Shown here: one piece after another, positions 28,188 to 41,000 of the stretch
Numbering within the stretch: the first letter of the stretch is position 1
Layout of the letters: each line of letters begins with the position of its first letter
Source of the DNA: Onchocerca volvulus
Taxonomy: Eukaryota; Nematoda; Chromadorea; Rhabditida; Onchocercidae
NCBI GenBank assembly: GCA_000499405.2
Contig: HG738138.1
Location: 21,057,753 to 21,121,752, forward strand
Length of the DNA stretch: 64,000 bases
Reading direction: 5' to 3'
Notes under the pieces: generated by a model
What the model was told of the DNA's origin: nothing
Databases searched by the model: none
What the model saw: the letters and a program-made list of their open reading frames with translations, nothing else
Program-made: the position numbers and the translations under genes

Positions 28188-29313
28188 TTTTATCCTCTTC
28201 CAAGTGGGCCATTTTTGATAAGCAAAACTGATGTTGTGGGATGAACCAAACGTTGAGTTAAAAATTTGAAAGGAAAGCTATTTTTCGTGAAAAAATTTCT
28301 TAATTGAGGCTAAAAATTAACAGAGCTCAATCGTTGTCAGCAGGTTAAATAAGGAAATTTTTTTTCCCAGTCGTTATTTAAATATCTTTCTAGTATGAAA
28401 TTCATTCATTCAAATTTCTGTTTTCCATTTATTCCTTGAGCTGAATATTTGAATATTTTCTATGCTATTAAACAAATGTGATGAAGCGAAATAAACGAAA
28501 CCATTCTATGTTTTGTTATCACTTGGATTAGCAAGCAAGTTTTCTTAACTAGCAGTGTAAATAGATCAGTATGAAGTAATACTGAAAAAGATCAAGTAAT
28601 AGCGATCACATAACTTCTGTACCGCTCCATTGGCTCTGCAATTCAACAAGCGAAATAAAGCCATAATAATACTTTAAAATGAAGTGCATACATTATTGCA
28701 GTATTGATCAAGTAGTATGCGGAATAAGTTTTCGCTATCTTTCAATGGCAGAATTGCCAGCAGCAATTTCTCAACTACATATTTTCATATTTTCTCGTTC
28801 GTAAATGTCAAGCTAAAACGTGTTGGGAGACGAAAAACAAATCAATCTGCTAGTGATGTCAGTTCGAATTTACTACCAATTGTTGTCTATTATTTCTCTC
28901 ATTTCGTTTAATACTTTATCATTCACTCCTATCATATTTGCTGTGACAACTGATAATCATACCCAATTTTTTCATACCTAACTTATTAAAATTTGAACGA
29001 TTATTAAAGGAGCACGTTTGCAACTGTGTTAATAAAATATTACTCCATTCGATTTATTATGTTTCATTCCACATTTCACCACAATATAAATGCATTGGAA
29101 AAAATTCTTGTTTTTTTTTTTGTCCTCTTTTATGAGCAGAAATGCAACAGAGGCTGCCATATAATTACATAAAGTTAAAGTTGACATGTTCGCACCAGGC
29201 AACATCTTGGGGTCCGGAGAATTCCTAAGAATCCTGAATTCGCTAATCGCTCTTTAATGTCAAATTAAAGCATTATCAGTTTGTGAAGAAAATGGCACTT
29301 TTATGGATTCATT

Positions 29314-29529
29314 TTAAATGACAGCAAGTTTATCGTGCATTTTTATGATTATACTTAATTTTTTCGTAATTACTTCTTCGCTCAATTTTTTAAAACGATT
29401 GTGCCAACTTCGTCCTAGCAGAAACTCTTCCGCAAACTTCAAAATTTTGGTAATAATAGGAAATTTATCATCTAATAACTGATTCAGTTCTGGGAGAGAA
29501 ACACATGACGAAATGTTATTGATAATCAA
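29314..29529 (-). CDS. 71-codon open frame, possible exon or fragment
   Basis: The frame reads as a plausible amphipathic helical sequence (KILKFAEEF, KKLSEEVITKKLSIIIK) and ends at a TAA at 29314. It lacks an ATG at its start and has only a weak acceptor (CTACAAG). Nothing near it on the same strand can be joined with confidence. It may be a terminal exon of an unfound gene or chance. Confidence 0.15.
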   Translation of the reverse strand: MIINNISSCVSLPELNQLLDDKFPIITKILKFAEEFLLGRSWHNRFKKLSEEVITKKLSIIIKMHDKLAVI

Positions 29530-31966
29530 TTTCTTGTAGCCGGTTTTACATTTCTACCAATTATTTTTTTAGTTTACTGCATCTGTGTCGCTTGTAATCA
29601 AAAATGAATTCTAATTGATATGTCAATATCAACGACCGTGACAATTTCTTTAACTATCAGCTGCAATTTTCAAATTAATGTGTCAACTTAGAAATTGAGA
29701 TTATTAATATTGAATATTTATGTAAGTATAAATTTTTTAATGATGCAGCAAAAAAATCATTTAAAATACTTAATTGTAAGTGAAGGATGATCGATTCGGA
29801 GAACAAGTAAGTTATTAAAAATATCAAACTATTTACATGTTTGTGAACGACCAGTTAAGTTAATTATCAAGTGAGTACTTGATAAACAAAAATAATTAGA
29901 CAATGCATCATTTTGTATTCGTATATCAACGAAATACAAAATATCACCTTGTTATCATGATTATAATAATACATTGTAAATGACCTAATGTTTAATTTTC
30001 ATTTCTTTACAAATATTTCGTTTGTTCACTATAAAGAAGTGAAGCTGATAAATGGAAAGATCGCAATTCATCGCATCTCTCTTTTAGAAACATTGTGATA
30101 ATTATAGTTTCCATGAAATAAATTTTTATGAGAAGAATTTGATATTAGACATATAAATTGCTAGTTACTTTAGCAGTGATTCTTTAAATCATAACTCCTG
30201 GCAATTCTGAGGTGTTTTTATCACTTATCACTTATTAGAGATGATAAAAAGAAACAAAATAACCGTAATCATTTGCCAAAAAGCACTTCCAGCTTTTTTT
30301 TTTTGTATAATGATTAGTAATCGTGCCGTCATTTTTCATCCATTTTGTTATTGGAAGTTTCGAAATTCCTGTACACTCATCATCACCGAGAAATTGCAAA
30401 CTACGAATTCACATTTGATTTTTATTCATTTGCCGTTCATTATTTAATTAATACTTTACATATGTCTTCTATTTTACGTTTAGAAAATCAAGTTTTAAAA
30501 TTCTTGATTGGTTTCACTTTTCCCCACCTTTCGACAAGATCTATACGCACTTTTGGGAATTCCGTAATTTGGTATGATTAAATCTCAATCTCTTAATCTT
30601 TACTACGAAAATAACAAAATAACGATTCATTGCTTTCAATTCTCTTTACCGCATAAAATTTTATCAAAGTTCCTCAAATTGGGAGAAATTGTTGGGAAAT
30701 CTTTTGCATTCAATGTTATAAGTATTACGACATAAAATAAGTTAGCCAGTGATATGTTTAGTTTAGAGATGAAAATAAATAGCTTGAAAATTTAAATAAT
30801 ACATATAATTGATAAAAACTTGATTACTAAGACTTTTACAATTTTCCGGAAACTTTCCATTTCAAAGATTATCTATTGCTGGTGTGCAAATTTTTTCAAA
30901 TCTTAGTTTGCTTTTATTTTTCCCAGAAATTTGATAAACTCCAACAACTTTGAATCGCATTGCACAACTCTCTTTTCATTGCATAAAATTCATATTGACA
31001 GTATGGCATTCATCATTTCTAATTTCAGAAACTTCATTATTTTAATTTCGATATAACGAATGTGATGGTGGCCCATTATTATTAGTATTTTTTCTCTTTG
31101 AAAGTTGTGTGAAACAGTTAGCGGTTATTGTAACTTTAAATCACTTAAATTTGTCATGAATTAAATATTCTTATGATGGTTTATCTGTAGACAATTTGTT
31201 TTGAAATTTGACTTGGTGCGTTGAAGATAATTCCTTAATCATAGGAAAATAAATATAAATATTATTAGCTTTTCATAATTCTGCCCAAGTGAGAAAACAA
31301 ATCAATTTATCGAATTCATCAATTTCGGCAATTTCGGTTTTATTTAATTATAAACAAAAAGCTTTAATAGGACAAGGGAGGTAGAAAAGTATTTTAGTAT
31401 TTGAAATTCAATTCATATTTTTTCTTATGTTAGTGATGTTATTTATGTTATAAGTATTTCTGCTCAGTAGCATTAAAGTTAATAAATCAAGAAAAGAAAA
31501 ATAGAAAAAGAAAACAGAAGACGACAGATGTCGAAGAAAAATGGAATTATTTTCGCCGCTATTTTTTTATCCGAAAGAATATCTCGAAAATTTTTATGAT
31601 TACGACTGCAAATTTAAAAAAATTTGAAAACATTGAAAAATTTCTTTGAATCTTTATTCATGCATATTAAAAACAGCACTAGCTATGCTACAATTCATGA
31701 CAATAAACATACACAATTACCTCATTTGGAAAAATTGAAATTTACTGACTAACTTTTAATTCACTTTCATCAATGCATAGTCTCAAAAAATAGTCGCAGT
31801 ATTCATTTCTCTTCTCTTCATATTAATTGAATTTTTGCTAAAATAATTCTTTAATTTAAATTCAAAAAATGCTGGATTAACCAAACTTCGTCATCATCGA
31901 TTCATTCAAAATAGCTATAGTCTATGAAGTTGTAAAAATTGATTATTACTATTATATTGCTGTCAG

Positions 31967-31991
31967 TGTATGTGTGTGGGTGTGTGTGTAT
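31967..31991. repeat. TG-rich microsatellite
   Basis: Imperfect (TG)n with a GGG interruption, in the gene-poor region. No function implied. Confidence 0.7.
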
Positions 31992-32872
31992 TGAAGAGAT
32001 AATCTGATAGCTTTCTTCAACGATGACTTGGCCTTATCAGAGATTTCTCTGTTTGGCATTAATAGTCGCATTTATGCCAAAAGATGTCCAATATGTACTT
32101 GCAAAATACACTTTTTGGTCATCAAGTGGCAAATGTTCGAAGTGAAAGGGAAACCTCAAAGGAATTAATAATAATGAAAATAAGCTGAAGAAAGTATCCG
32201 AGAAACAGGAAATGGTAGCTAAAAAATTGTATTATGAATTATCTGTTACTAATAATACATTTGAAAGTTGTGTGAAATTAATAAAATTTTAAAAATAAGT
32301 AGAAAGTTGCTAGTTAAAAGTAACTACTAATCCAAAATTTCCACTTTTTCGATAATTTTCAAAAAAAAAAGTTTTTTTTGCTGAAATGAAGGAAGTTGAG
32401 ATGGACACTTTAGTTCAATGAAAAAGCTAAAATAAATTTTGAATATTTTTGTTTTATTAGCAGTTTTTTCTCTTTTTAATATTTCTGATCATATTTTAAG
32501 ATCAAATTTCTTGAAATATTAGTAATCATTCTCTTTTTGCATGACTTCTATAATGCAATTCAGAGATTAATTCAAAAATGCGTCGAATAAGTTGTTTTGA
32601 TTGTCTAGGACTTCGACGCTGAATATTTGAAATGATCATTTTAACGAGAATTAAATGGAAACTGGAACATTTTCATGTCTAAACTTTCGGTTAAGGGATT
32701 CGAATCGATCTTCTGTTACTCCAGAAATAATTCAACTATATATAGTTTTCCTTAAAATTAAAAAGGGAAAGAAATTAACGAGATTCACTATGATAATCAC
32801 AATTACGCCTGAGGATATTATGAATGACATTGTTAAATTGGATTTTGGGGTATTTATTCTAATGTTTCAATT

Positions 32873-33260
32873 TTAATTATTTGTGCAATCGTTCAAATAT
32901 TTTGGTGATATCTGAAAGATTTTTTTTTTTAAATCTTCCTCAGATTTTTGAATTTTCTTGTTAATATTACTTATTGTTCGATTCACTATCGCTGTAACGC
33001 TGTTCAATGATATTTTGATTCCATGATTATTCCAAGAAAACTGATGAGCTAACATAACAGATGTTGGCTCAAAAATGATCAGCTCTAAAATAATTGATCG
33101 GTATGAATGCACATCGAGTGAAATTTCGCTTGTCATGTGATGTCTAAGCAATCCTGCCAGATCAACAATTGTTCCTATTGTTTCATTAGAACTGACGAAT
33201 TTATAAGAAGCTTTTCTTTGGATGTCAGAATTGGAGCAAAAAAAGTAATAAAAGGTCAAT
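32873..33260 (-). CDS. candidate terminal exon of an unrecognised protein
   Basis: A 129-codon open stretch on the minus strand preceded directly by a good acceptor, AATTTTCAG (ending at 33261), and closed by TAA at 32873. It lacks an ATG near its start, so at least one upstream exon is needed; I could not find one with the right phase (2) between 33.3 and 34.7 kb. The sequence has a normal amino-acid mix, including VDLAGLLRHHM, LELIIFEPTSVML and a Lys/Glu-rich helical C-terminus (KKIQKSEEDLKKK). No family recognised. Acceptor plus composition make it better than random, but it could be a gene relic. Confidence 0.3.
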
Positions 33261-34772
33261 CTGAAAATTAAGGAACAGTTAAGAAAGGTAAGCTTATATT
33301 TCCATAAATATGATTGCTACTTCAATTTTAAAAATTTCAAATATCCGATAAGTTAATTTGTTTCACTCATTAAATGTAACTGGCTGTTTTTACTTAAATT
33401 TCTTCTGCACGTACATATTTTTTTATTTTTCTTCTTATTCGTAATCATTTTTGGATTCCTTTGTTGCTTTGAATTTTTATTTCTAGCTCACTGAATTCCT
33501 TTTATAAGACTGGCAAGTTAGACTTTCAAAGTACGAATGCTTTCATCCATTCTTTTCCATTTTTTTCTTGTCTAAAGAAGTTCCAATTTATTCCATATGC
33601 CCAAAGAATGTTTTTGATAAAAATTTTCCGAATACTTGAATAAGCAAATTAATAAACTTCGTAGAATACAGGCAGTTTTGCTATATGCTTGAAATTCTTA
33701 AAAGAACTCAAATTTTTTGCCTGAATGCAAAATCATCTTTCAGTTCAAAATTTACTCATAGTTCAACAATAAAAAGAATAAAAAACTTCAGAAATCAAAA
33801 GAGCTAAATATTGTTTTCTCACTTAAAATTGAACATCAAACTGTTCTCATAAAATACTTGTCTTTAAGATTTCAGGATCAATTGAATTCTAGAAGTTGTG
33901 TCTTAGACATAAGTATTGACAACGTATTTTTTTTTTCTTTTTTTTAATAAGCTTGAGCTCAGAGATTTTTGTGACATTTTTGCTTGAAGTTGGAAGTCTT
34001 AATAAATTAATAAAGCGTGAAACAAATGAAACAGTGAAAGTTCAAGCAGGCAATATTGCACGCCTAAAAACTGAAGGATGTCTGGAAGAATTGATTTATT
34101 TAAATTAATTACTATTCATAAAATTCCTGAAACTTTAAAAAGTTTTTTTTTGATAAATTCTTAAAATAGTCAAAAATAAATTTGAATGTGAATTTAAAAA
34201 AAGTGAATTTAAAAAAATAAACGTGAATGTGAATTCAATATTGTGACTCTTTTTGTTAGTTCTCATTACACAGAAGAACAATCCAAGATATAAATAAATC
34301 ATGATGATAAGCATGTTTAATGTATTTATGAATTTTAAAATTTTGCTATTAACCCAACCAATTCAACCTCATATCTTTTTAACTTGACACAAAAAAAGAT
34401 TTTTCATAAGTACTTTTATTAGTTTTTCTCATTGCTTTTATATTTTTTTCTGGTTTAGAAGAATTCCCTTCTCCTATTCCATTATATTGTTATTGTGCAG
34501 CTTTTTAAATAATTAAATACTAAATTTCTACTAACAGATATTAATTAAAACTTCCTCGAAATATATTTTAGTCGAAAAAAAAACAATCAAGCACACTTAC
34601 TTTAGATGAAAATTAAACTATCGAATGAATTTAAAAGAAAGTGAAATCAGAATTTTTGCTAGTTAAATCAAATCTTATACTTTCTTACTCTATTTCATTA
34701 TCAAACGATATTTTTTTCCTTCATTAAATATATTTATATTACAGGTGCATTACCTTATAGGTAAACTATTCA

Positions 34773-35488
34773 ATGCGGCATATGTGTGCAGCATTACTGC
34801 GAACTTTAAGACTTTTGCTCATTCTCCAGCTCATACTTTGCAATTCTTTGTGTAGTTCGAAGAAGTACCGACGATATTATCAAAAACGTTATCATGTAAC
34901 TCTTTCCGTCCGTAACCATAATGTTACGGAAGCCAAATTTTTCCGTCTTATTGGAGTTGGAAATACTGCTGATTTCTCTGTCGCACCTGGTGATGTCTTT
35001 ACGAAAACTTATGAGGTAAGTTTTCAGACTTGTTGAAAAATATGGATTTAATGAAGTTAGCTTGATTAGATTCCATAAGCTTGTTTCTACATTTGGAAAG
35101 AAATTTTCTGATATGATCACAATTCTACAAAACTAATAAATGTCCTTAGTGAGTTGTCGCAAAGTCAAACTTTTTGTTTTATCATTCATTCACTGAACTG
35201 TTCATTCTTTTCGAACTTTTACAATATAGCGAAAAATAATTCCAGGACAAATGTGCCTTCTTCCCCTCTTATCAAATCAATCACTTAATTTCAGAAATGG
35301 CATACCCACTAAGTTATTTATGAAACTTAAATTCTATTGATGATATTTCGAACATAAATTTATAGGCAAGACGAAAAGGTTTCTGGACATTATTTGTCGA
35401 ATTCCCAGGAAACCGTTATTCGAAATCCCCAACGAAAATTATTTCCCGCGATTCTCATAAACATTGGGTTCGTCCTTTACAACTTTAA
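34773..35488 (+). CDS. small secreted protein of unknown family
   Basis: Two exons, 34773-35015 and 35366-35488, joined in phase 0 and giving 121 aa. An acceptor TATATTACAG at 34744 sits 28 bases before the ATG, fitting spliced-leader addition. Residues 5-28 are a strongly hydrophobic signal peptide (ALLRTLRLLLILQLILCNSL). The mature part is basic and starts with Cys-Ser-Ser-Lys-Lys, then beta-like segments (YHVTLSVRNHN, ADFSVAPGDVFTKTYE) and, in exon 2, GFWTLFVEFPGNRY and KHWVRPLQL at the end. The alternating pattern suggests a small beta-sandwich (inference). Only one or two cysteines, so it is not a disulphide-rich peptide. I do not recognise the family; secretion could mean a host-interface or cuticle-space role, but nothing here shows it. 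Confidence 0.6.
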
Positions 35489-35918
35489 TGTATATTTCTC
35501 CTTATTTAAATTTCTGCTAAATACTCTTTTGTTTTTTGTTATTCTGACGAAAGGAACAAAAATTGCATTTACATTGAAATTGTGACAAAGACTATAACTA
35601 TATTGAATTATATAACTGAAGTGCATGAGACAAATTAATCATTGATTCCCCATAAATAAAAAGGAAGGCTGTCTTTTTCATTTATTTTCAATAATGGCGT
35701 CATAGAATTGACTCAAATAAGCTTTTGTAAAATAGACAAGCAAAGACTATTCATTCATTCTAAAATTAGAAATAAAGATATCAATAATAAAATGGAAATA
35801 ATGCAAAATGGTGCCATGCTTTCGGGTTAGATTTATTTGAGATATACATTGTAATCAATTTCATAAATTAATTAGGACGTGAAATAAGTTAATATCAAAT
35901 ACAGTAATACTTCAGATT

Positions 35919-36505
35919 ATGGAAGTATATTATTATCCGGGAGCGGTTGGATTCAGTGATTGGTATCAAGTATATGATGAAATGCTTAAAAATAACATCG
36001 TATATTAAGGTACTTAAATTTACTTATTAACAAACAGGGATAGAACGAATGTTTTCAAAGAATCGGCTGCTTTTAAAAATATAAAATTTTTAAAATGTTT
36101 CGTTATATACAAATCTTGTATTTGATAGGAATAATGGTCATTGGGGCATAATTTCCTAGCTAAATCTGTTTACTGATAATTCATTTGTTTATTTGGGATT
36201 TTTTTCAGCAGTTTTAATTCTGAACTTTTTGGTCTTGTACTGAAATATAAACATTTCTCATTTTAGTGGGAAATCGAAGAAAAATATGTTTACACTGCTT
36301 CGCAAGCTTCGCCTTCAATTCTTCTCAATCTGATGCAGACATAACGATAAAATTCTATTTCAAATCTGAAGAGACGAACGAAAAGAACCGAAACTGCAAT
36401 ATCATCATGAATTTCGAAAGACATGTATCACCTCGGTTGCATGACTCATCCTTACATATCACTTTTGAAACAGAATGCTTTTATGCCAATGGTGCTAATG
36501 CATAA
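35919..36505 (+). CDS. possible small gene, two conflicting readings
   Basis: An ATG at 35919 directly follows TACTTCAG and opens a short frame beginning MEVYYYPGAVGFSDWYQ, which either runs to a stop at 36008 or uses a GTATAT donor at 35970. After CTCATTTTAG (ending 36266) a second stretch stays open to TAA 36505 and reads like protein (DITIKFYFKSEE, HITFETECFYANGANA). Phase 0 joining instead gives a different frame that stops at about 36341. I cannot decide between the readings. No family is recognised. Listed so the stretch is not overlooked. Confidence 0.25.
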
Positions 36506-37112
36506 TGCTGCTTTCTTGTGTACACTAGAATAAATAGTAAGTACTTTAGATCTACATTCAAGAATGTTAGATATTTTGGTGGAATGATTAGAATACAGCT
36601 GAGTTACCAAATCAGCATTGCTGACATTTAATATTTCCATTACATTTTAATTTTAAACAAAATCTAAAGTTTTATCTACTACATTTCTGAACGAAATCCG
36701 TGGTAGGCAATTAATGCGGATTCAAAAATGTGAAGTTTAGAAATTAAATATACAATCAAATAAACAATTCCATCAAAAAATTAAACATTTGGACGAGTTT
36801 GTTCGTAGAATAATACTGGCTTTTTTTTTTTCAAAATTCGAGAAAAATAGCAAAATTTATTCCAAGTAGAGTATTTCATAAAGATACTTCACTTTAGTGC
36901 GCGCAAATTCAAAATCGCGTCAGAAACGCAAAGATAGCAGATGAAAACTAAAATATAATAGTCTAAAAAATCACAAACATCAATGAGACATCAATCACAT
37001 CATATATGAGCACTGAATTGTGTTCTTTGGATCTATCCTTTAAGTTACGGTAGTTACTACTAGTGGAATAACCTTATTATCTATTTTGTAAGCGGTATGT
37101 AACATTTTTTTA

Positions 37113-37241
37113 ACTGCCAAATAGGATGACTCGGAAAGGTTTTAGCGAAATAGCATACTTGAGAAAAAAAAAAAAAAACGATACTGCCAAATAGGATGAA
37201 TCGGAAAGGTTTTAGCAAATGGCATATTTCAAAAAAAAAAA
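37113..37241. repeat. two-copy tandem repeat, ~70-bp unit
   Basis: ACTGCCAAATAGGATGA.TCGGAAAGGTTTTAGC.. occurs at 37113 and again at 37184, each copy followed by a long A run. The copies differ at only a few bases over about 45, so the duplication is recent or maintained. It lies in non-coding sequence. Confidence 0.8.
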
Positions 37242-37403
37242 TCAATACTTTCAACATCAAACTCTAGTGAGTTCTGGCACTAAGAACAGCTTATCCACGA
37301 ATGTTAGTGATGGAATTAAAAAGCAGTAAAAATCAGCCATTCTCGAAATGGCAGTCATCTCCACACTATGCATCCTTACTCATCAGCGTATAATTTTTAA
37401 AAA

Positions 37404-37709
37404 TTGTTTTTGTCACTGATTATAACTTTGCATATAATTTTAACAATATCTATTATAATAAAGTTTCGATGTTGTCTGTTGAAACAATGCACTTATTATG
37501 AAGCCGAAAGAAACTCACAATTCAATGTATCAACAAAATTTCGACAAAATGCGTATTATGAAGCTGAAGAGAAACATGGTAAAATATCAAGAAACAGAAT
37601 AGCACTGATAAAACCGTTAAAAATTCGTCAAATACAAGAAAAATCTGCATTTCAAAATATTAAACTATTTAAAAAGTGTGCAAAGGAATTTCAACAATGG
37701 AAACAATGA
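37404..37709 (+). CDS. 101-codon open frame with YYEAE repeat, weak
   Basis: Hydrophobic opening residues (LSLIITLHIILTISIII) followed by a basic part with YYEAE twice, about 20 residues apart, reflecting a DNA repeat (TATTATGAAGC) at about 37492 and 37553. There is no ATG at the start and a stop lies a few codons upstream, so it would need an upstream exon. No family recognised; may be chance. Confidence 0.15.
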   Translation: MFLSLIITLHIILTISIIIKFRCCLLKQCTYYEAERNSQFNVSTKFRQNAYYEAEEKHGKISRNRIALIKPLKIRQIQEKSAFQNIKLFKKCAKEFQQWKQ

Positions 37710-38050
37710 ATCAGATTTATGAAAAGTCAAAATTTGCAAAAATTGGCTATAAACTGCGATCTTAATATCCATTAGAAAAAAATATTGCACATTAAGTCTT
37801 CAGTCATTACAAAATATAACTTAGATGAAAAGTAACAGACAAATTTAAGAAATTATTATGTGTAAATTTTCCTATTTCTTTTTTTTCCTGCTTTTGGAGT
37901 GATTACATTGGATTAAATTAATTCGAAATAAGATATGAATAATTTTTGGCAAATCCATTTCTTTAATTTTTCTCGATATAAGAACCACTCCAAAATTAAA
38001 AACATAGAACAGTTAATAATAGTCAAATTCGCAACTCACCAATTTTCAAA

Positions 38051-41000
38051 TTAATCTTTTACATCAAAACCTGCAACATGCAGCGAATAATCATACAATT
38101 GGGCACATTTCTTCTCCCAGTCTACCATTTCAATGCGAGTTTTTGGCATACATTCACTAAAAAATAAGATATTGGTTATATTTTTTTGTTAATATTAAAG
38201 AACTTGGAGTCTGTTTTTATGTTTTCATTCCCATAGGAAAGAATAAGATTTCAAACCAGAAAAAGGACTTCCTGACCACTGAAACTTATACCAAAGCAAA
38301 ATAGAAATGCAAAATAAAGCTCAACATCTTGAGCTATATTCATTATTCAATTATAATTTCATTACTGACAAGTCTAATGGTGCATTAAAAATCAACAAAA
38401 ATATTATATTACTCCGTGAAAAAGGTCATTTTAATTTTTAAAAATGATAGAAGATGTACAGGTAAAAATTCGAATTGAAGAATAAAAAAAAATTTTCAGA
38501 TTGGAAAATTTGAATAAAATTAATATCCCTGACACCTGTAGTAAAGTCCTGAAGAACCAGCCACAGTTTTCGATAAAGCCAAAAAAAGTGGAGTTTGGGC
38601 TCCATCCTTTGGAGTTTTTAGCAAGTACCATCTGAAAAAATACAGATAAACAACTGAGACAATTAAAATGGTGTTGGAATTTCTTGAAATAAAAAATAAA
38701 AACATTTCTCGTTAATATTTAGATTGATTCTATCATGCAGAAAAAATTTTCATATGTATTTAGGAAAGAGAGTAAAGGTACGAATTACAGTGAAACATAT
38801 TCCTGAAAGGTTCAAACTAGAATGCAGTAATATCTATATCTTCAAAGCTTATCTAGAATAGTATAAGAAAGCAAACGGTTCAAATAATATATTCCTTCTT
38901 TATGAAGTCAAGGTATCCGGGCCTTGAACTCCTAAATTCCTTGCATGAAATATTTGAAATTTCAAATGCTTTAAAATGAAATACAAAATCAACACAACCT
39001 GAATGGTGCGGTAAGATAGTTCAATGGCTTTTGGGCTAATGGCGTGTAGCGCATCAATCGTGTATTGCACAATCCGGGATGGCATGCATTTATCGTAACA
39101 TGTGATTCTTCACACGATCGTAATCTTCTAGTCAATTCAAACGCATGCATTACCTTGAAAAATTATGAAATTAAATTGCCTTTCTATAGAACAACTTATC
39201 AAAGCGTTCATTTGCAACAAAAAATCATAAAAATACCATAGCAAGTTTCGACTTCGAATACGACTGTCTCGAATCCCAACCTTCTCTACGATCAATTAGT
39301 TGCAAATCAATAGAATCAGCATAAAAATGAGCTAATGCAGAAACATTGATAATACGCGCAATCGGAGCTGCTTTAAGAAACGGTAGAAGTAATTCAGTGA
39401 GTAAGAAATGTCCTGAAAACTTTGTGCCTTCGTTACCAATGTTATTTGAATAAGGGGATAAAACTATTAAGATTAACAAAAAATATAATCAAAATTGCTT
39501 CCACTCATCAATATCAATATATTTACTTAGTGTGAGATAATATCTAGATCAAATAATATTTGGAATAAAATTTCCATCCATAATGCCTATGTGGATATAA
39601 TTTACTCTGAACCATTGATTTTCTTTTCAGCTCAATTTTACAGTCTGCTGAAAATATAGATGCACACTTTTGACACCATGCTATTCGCTTGGTAAACAAT
39701 AAAAAAAAAAATGTGTTAAAACGTGGATTGAAGCAAACTTGAGCGAAATTTTTGTTCATTACCTAGGACCTGCAGAAATATCAAAAAAATTTAAACTGAA
39801 TAGAAAGATTCACATATCACAATACATACCGTCTGAACTGGAAAAAGGGATCTCCTGTTTGATAAAAAAATGGATAAAAATGAACAGAATTTACTGCTAC
39901 AATATAACAACAAGTTTTTATTTAACAACATTTTCACTGCTTTATAAATGAACCTAAGTAAGTGAGCTCACGTTTGTAAAAGTTCGTCTCCTAAATTTTT
40001 ATATATATCTCAAATGAATAGATTTTTAATTCAACTATAAAATCAATATTTACAGCTAAATAAAATACTGTCATTTTTTTTAAGTTGATATCGTCAATGA
40101 AAATTTTATAGAAGCAAAGAATTTTTTATTTTTTATATAACACTAATATTTTAAGAAAATTATTTTCCCACTGTTTCAATACTAACCGAGATAATTCGTT
40201 TGCCAGACTAGCTCATGACCATCAACGGTTAACTTAAACTTTGGATATAGCATAATACCGGCATTATTGACTAGAATATCCAGATGATCTTCTTCTGCAA
40301 TATCAATATGATATCCAATTAATCTTAATGGTCATACCAAATTCATATTTAAATTTCTGAATTAAAACCAAGAATGCATAGTCGAGTTCGAAATGCATAT
40401 ACTCAGAAATATGAAAGCACATTCCAATCCAGATTCTAAACTTAAAAATCCTCCTTTTTATGACTGGCAAAGATACCATGACTATTCGACTGTTCAGCGC
40501 CGATGGTATGTTCCTAAATAAACTTATGAACCTATCATTATGCTGCTTGTTCAATCTAATCAATTGTTAATCCATATAATTAATAATATTCTTACGATAA
40601 AACTGAATTTAACGATAACAGAAACCTTCTATGATTTCTGCTGCTGCTGCCCTGATAGATTTGAAGCAAGCTAGATCAACTATTTTAATTAAAAGTCTTT
40701 CCGGATTACAACCAAGCTGAAAATAAGGAAAAAATTGTTAGAGAATTTATAAAACTCTGCTCAGAAATAAAAATTTGATCACAAATGTCAATTTGTCACT
40801 TCTACCACATATATATCATCTATTTAGAGATCGACACCATTAAGTGCTGTGCAACACTTATCATTGTTACTAAAATAAGCATATGCCTGTTAAAAGATTT
40901 CAAATTTATTATTTAACAATTATTAAGCAGCAAAAATGATTCAAATACCAAATTTTCTTATCATCAACTTCCGGCTCATATCACTGGAATTCTTAATTTA

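Larger units (their letters stand above)
20376..34772. other. 14.4 kb gene-poor AT-rich region
   Basis: I found no gene that can be assembled with consistent splicing. Content is very AT-rich, with T runs, a (TA)n tract near 24882, an A/G tract near 26900-26930 and a TG-rich tract at 31967-31991. Two minus-strand frames (29314-29529; 32873-33260) and one plus-strand frame (27831-28187) are listed or discussed separately. It could hold long-range regulatory DNA, decayed genes or long introns. A few GC-richer specks occur at about 24772-24790 and 26715-26755. Confidence 0.5.
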
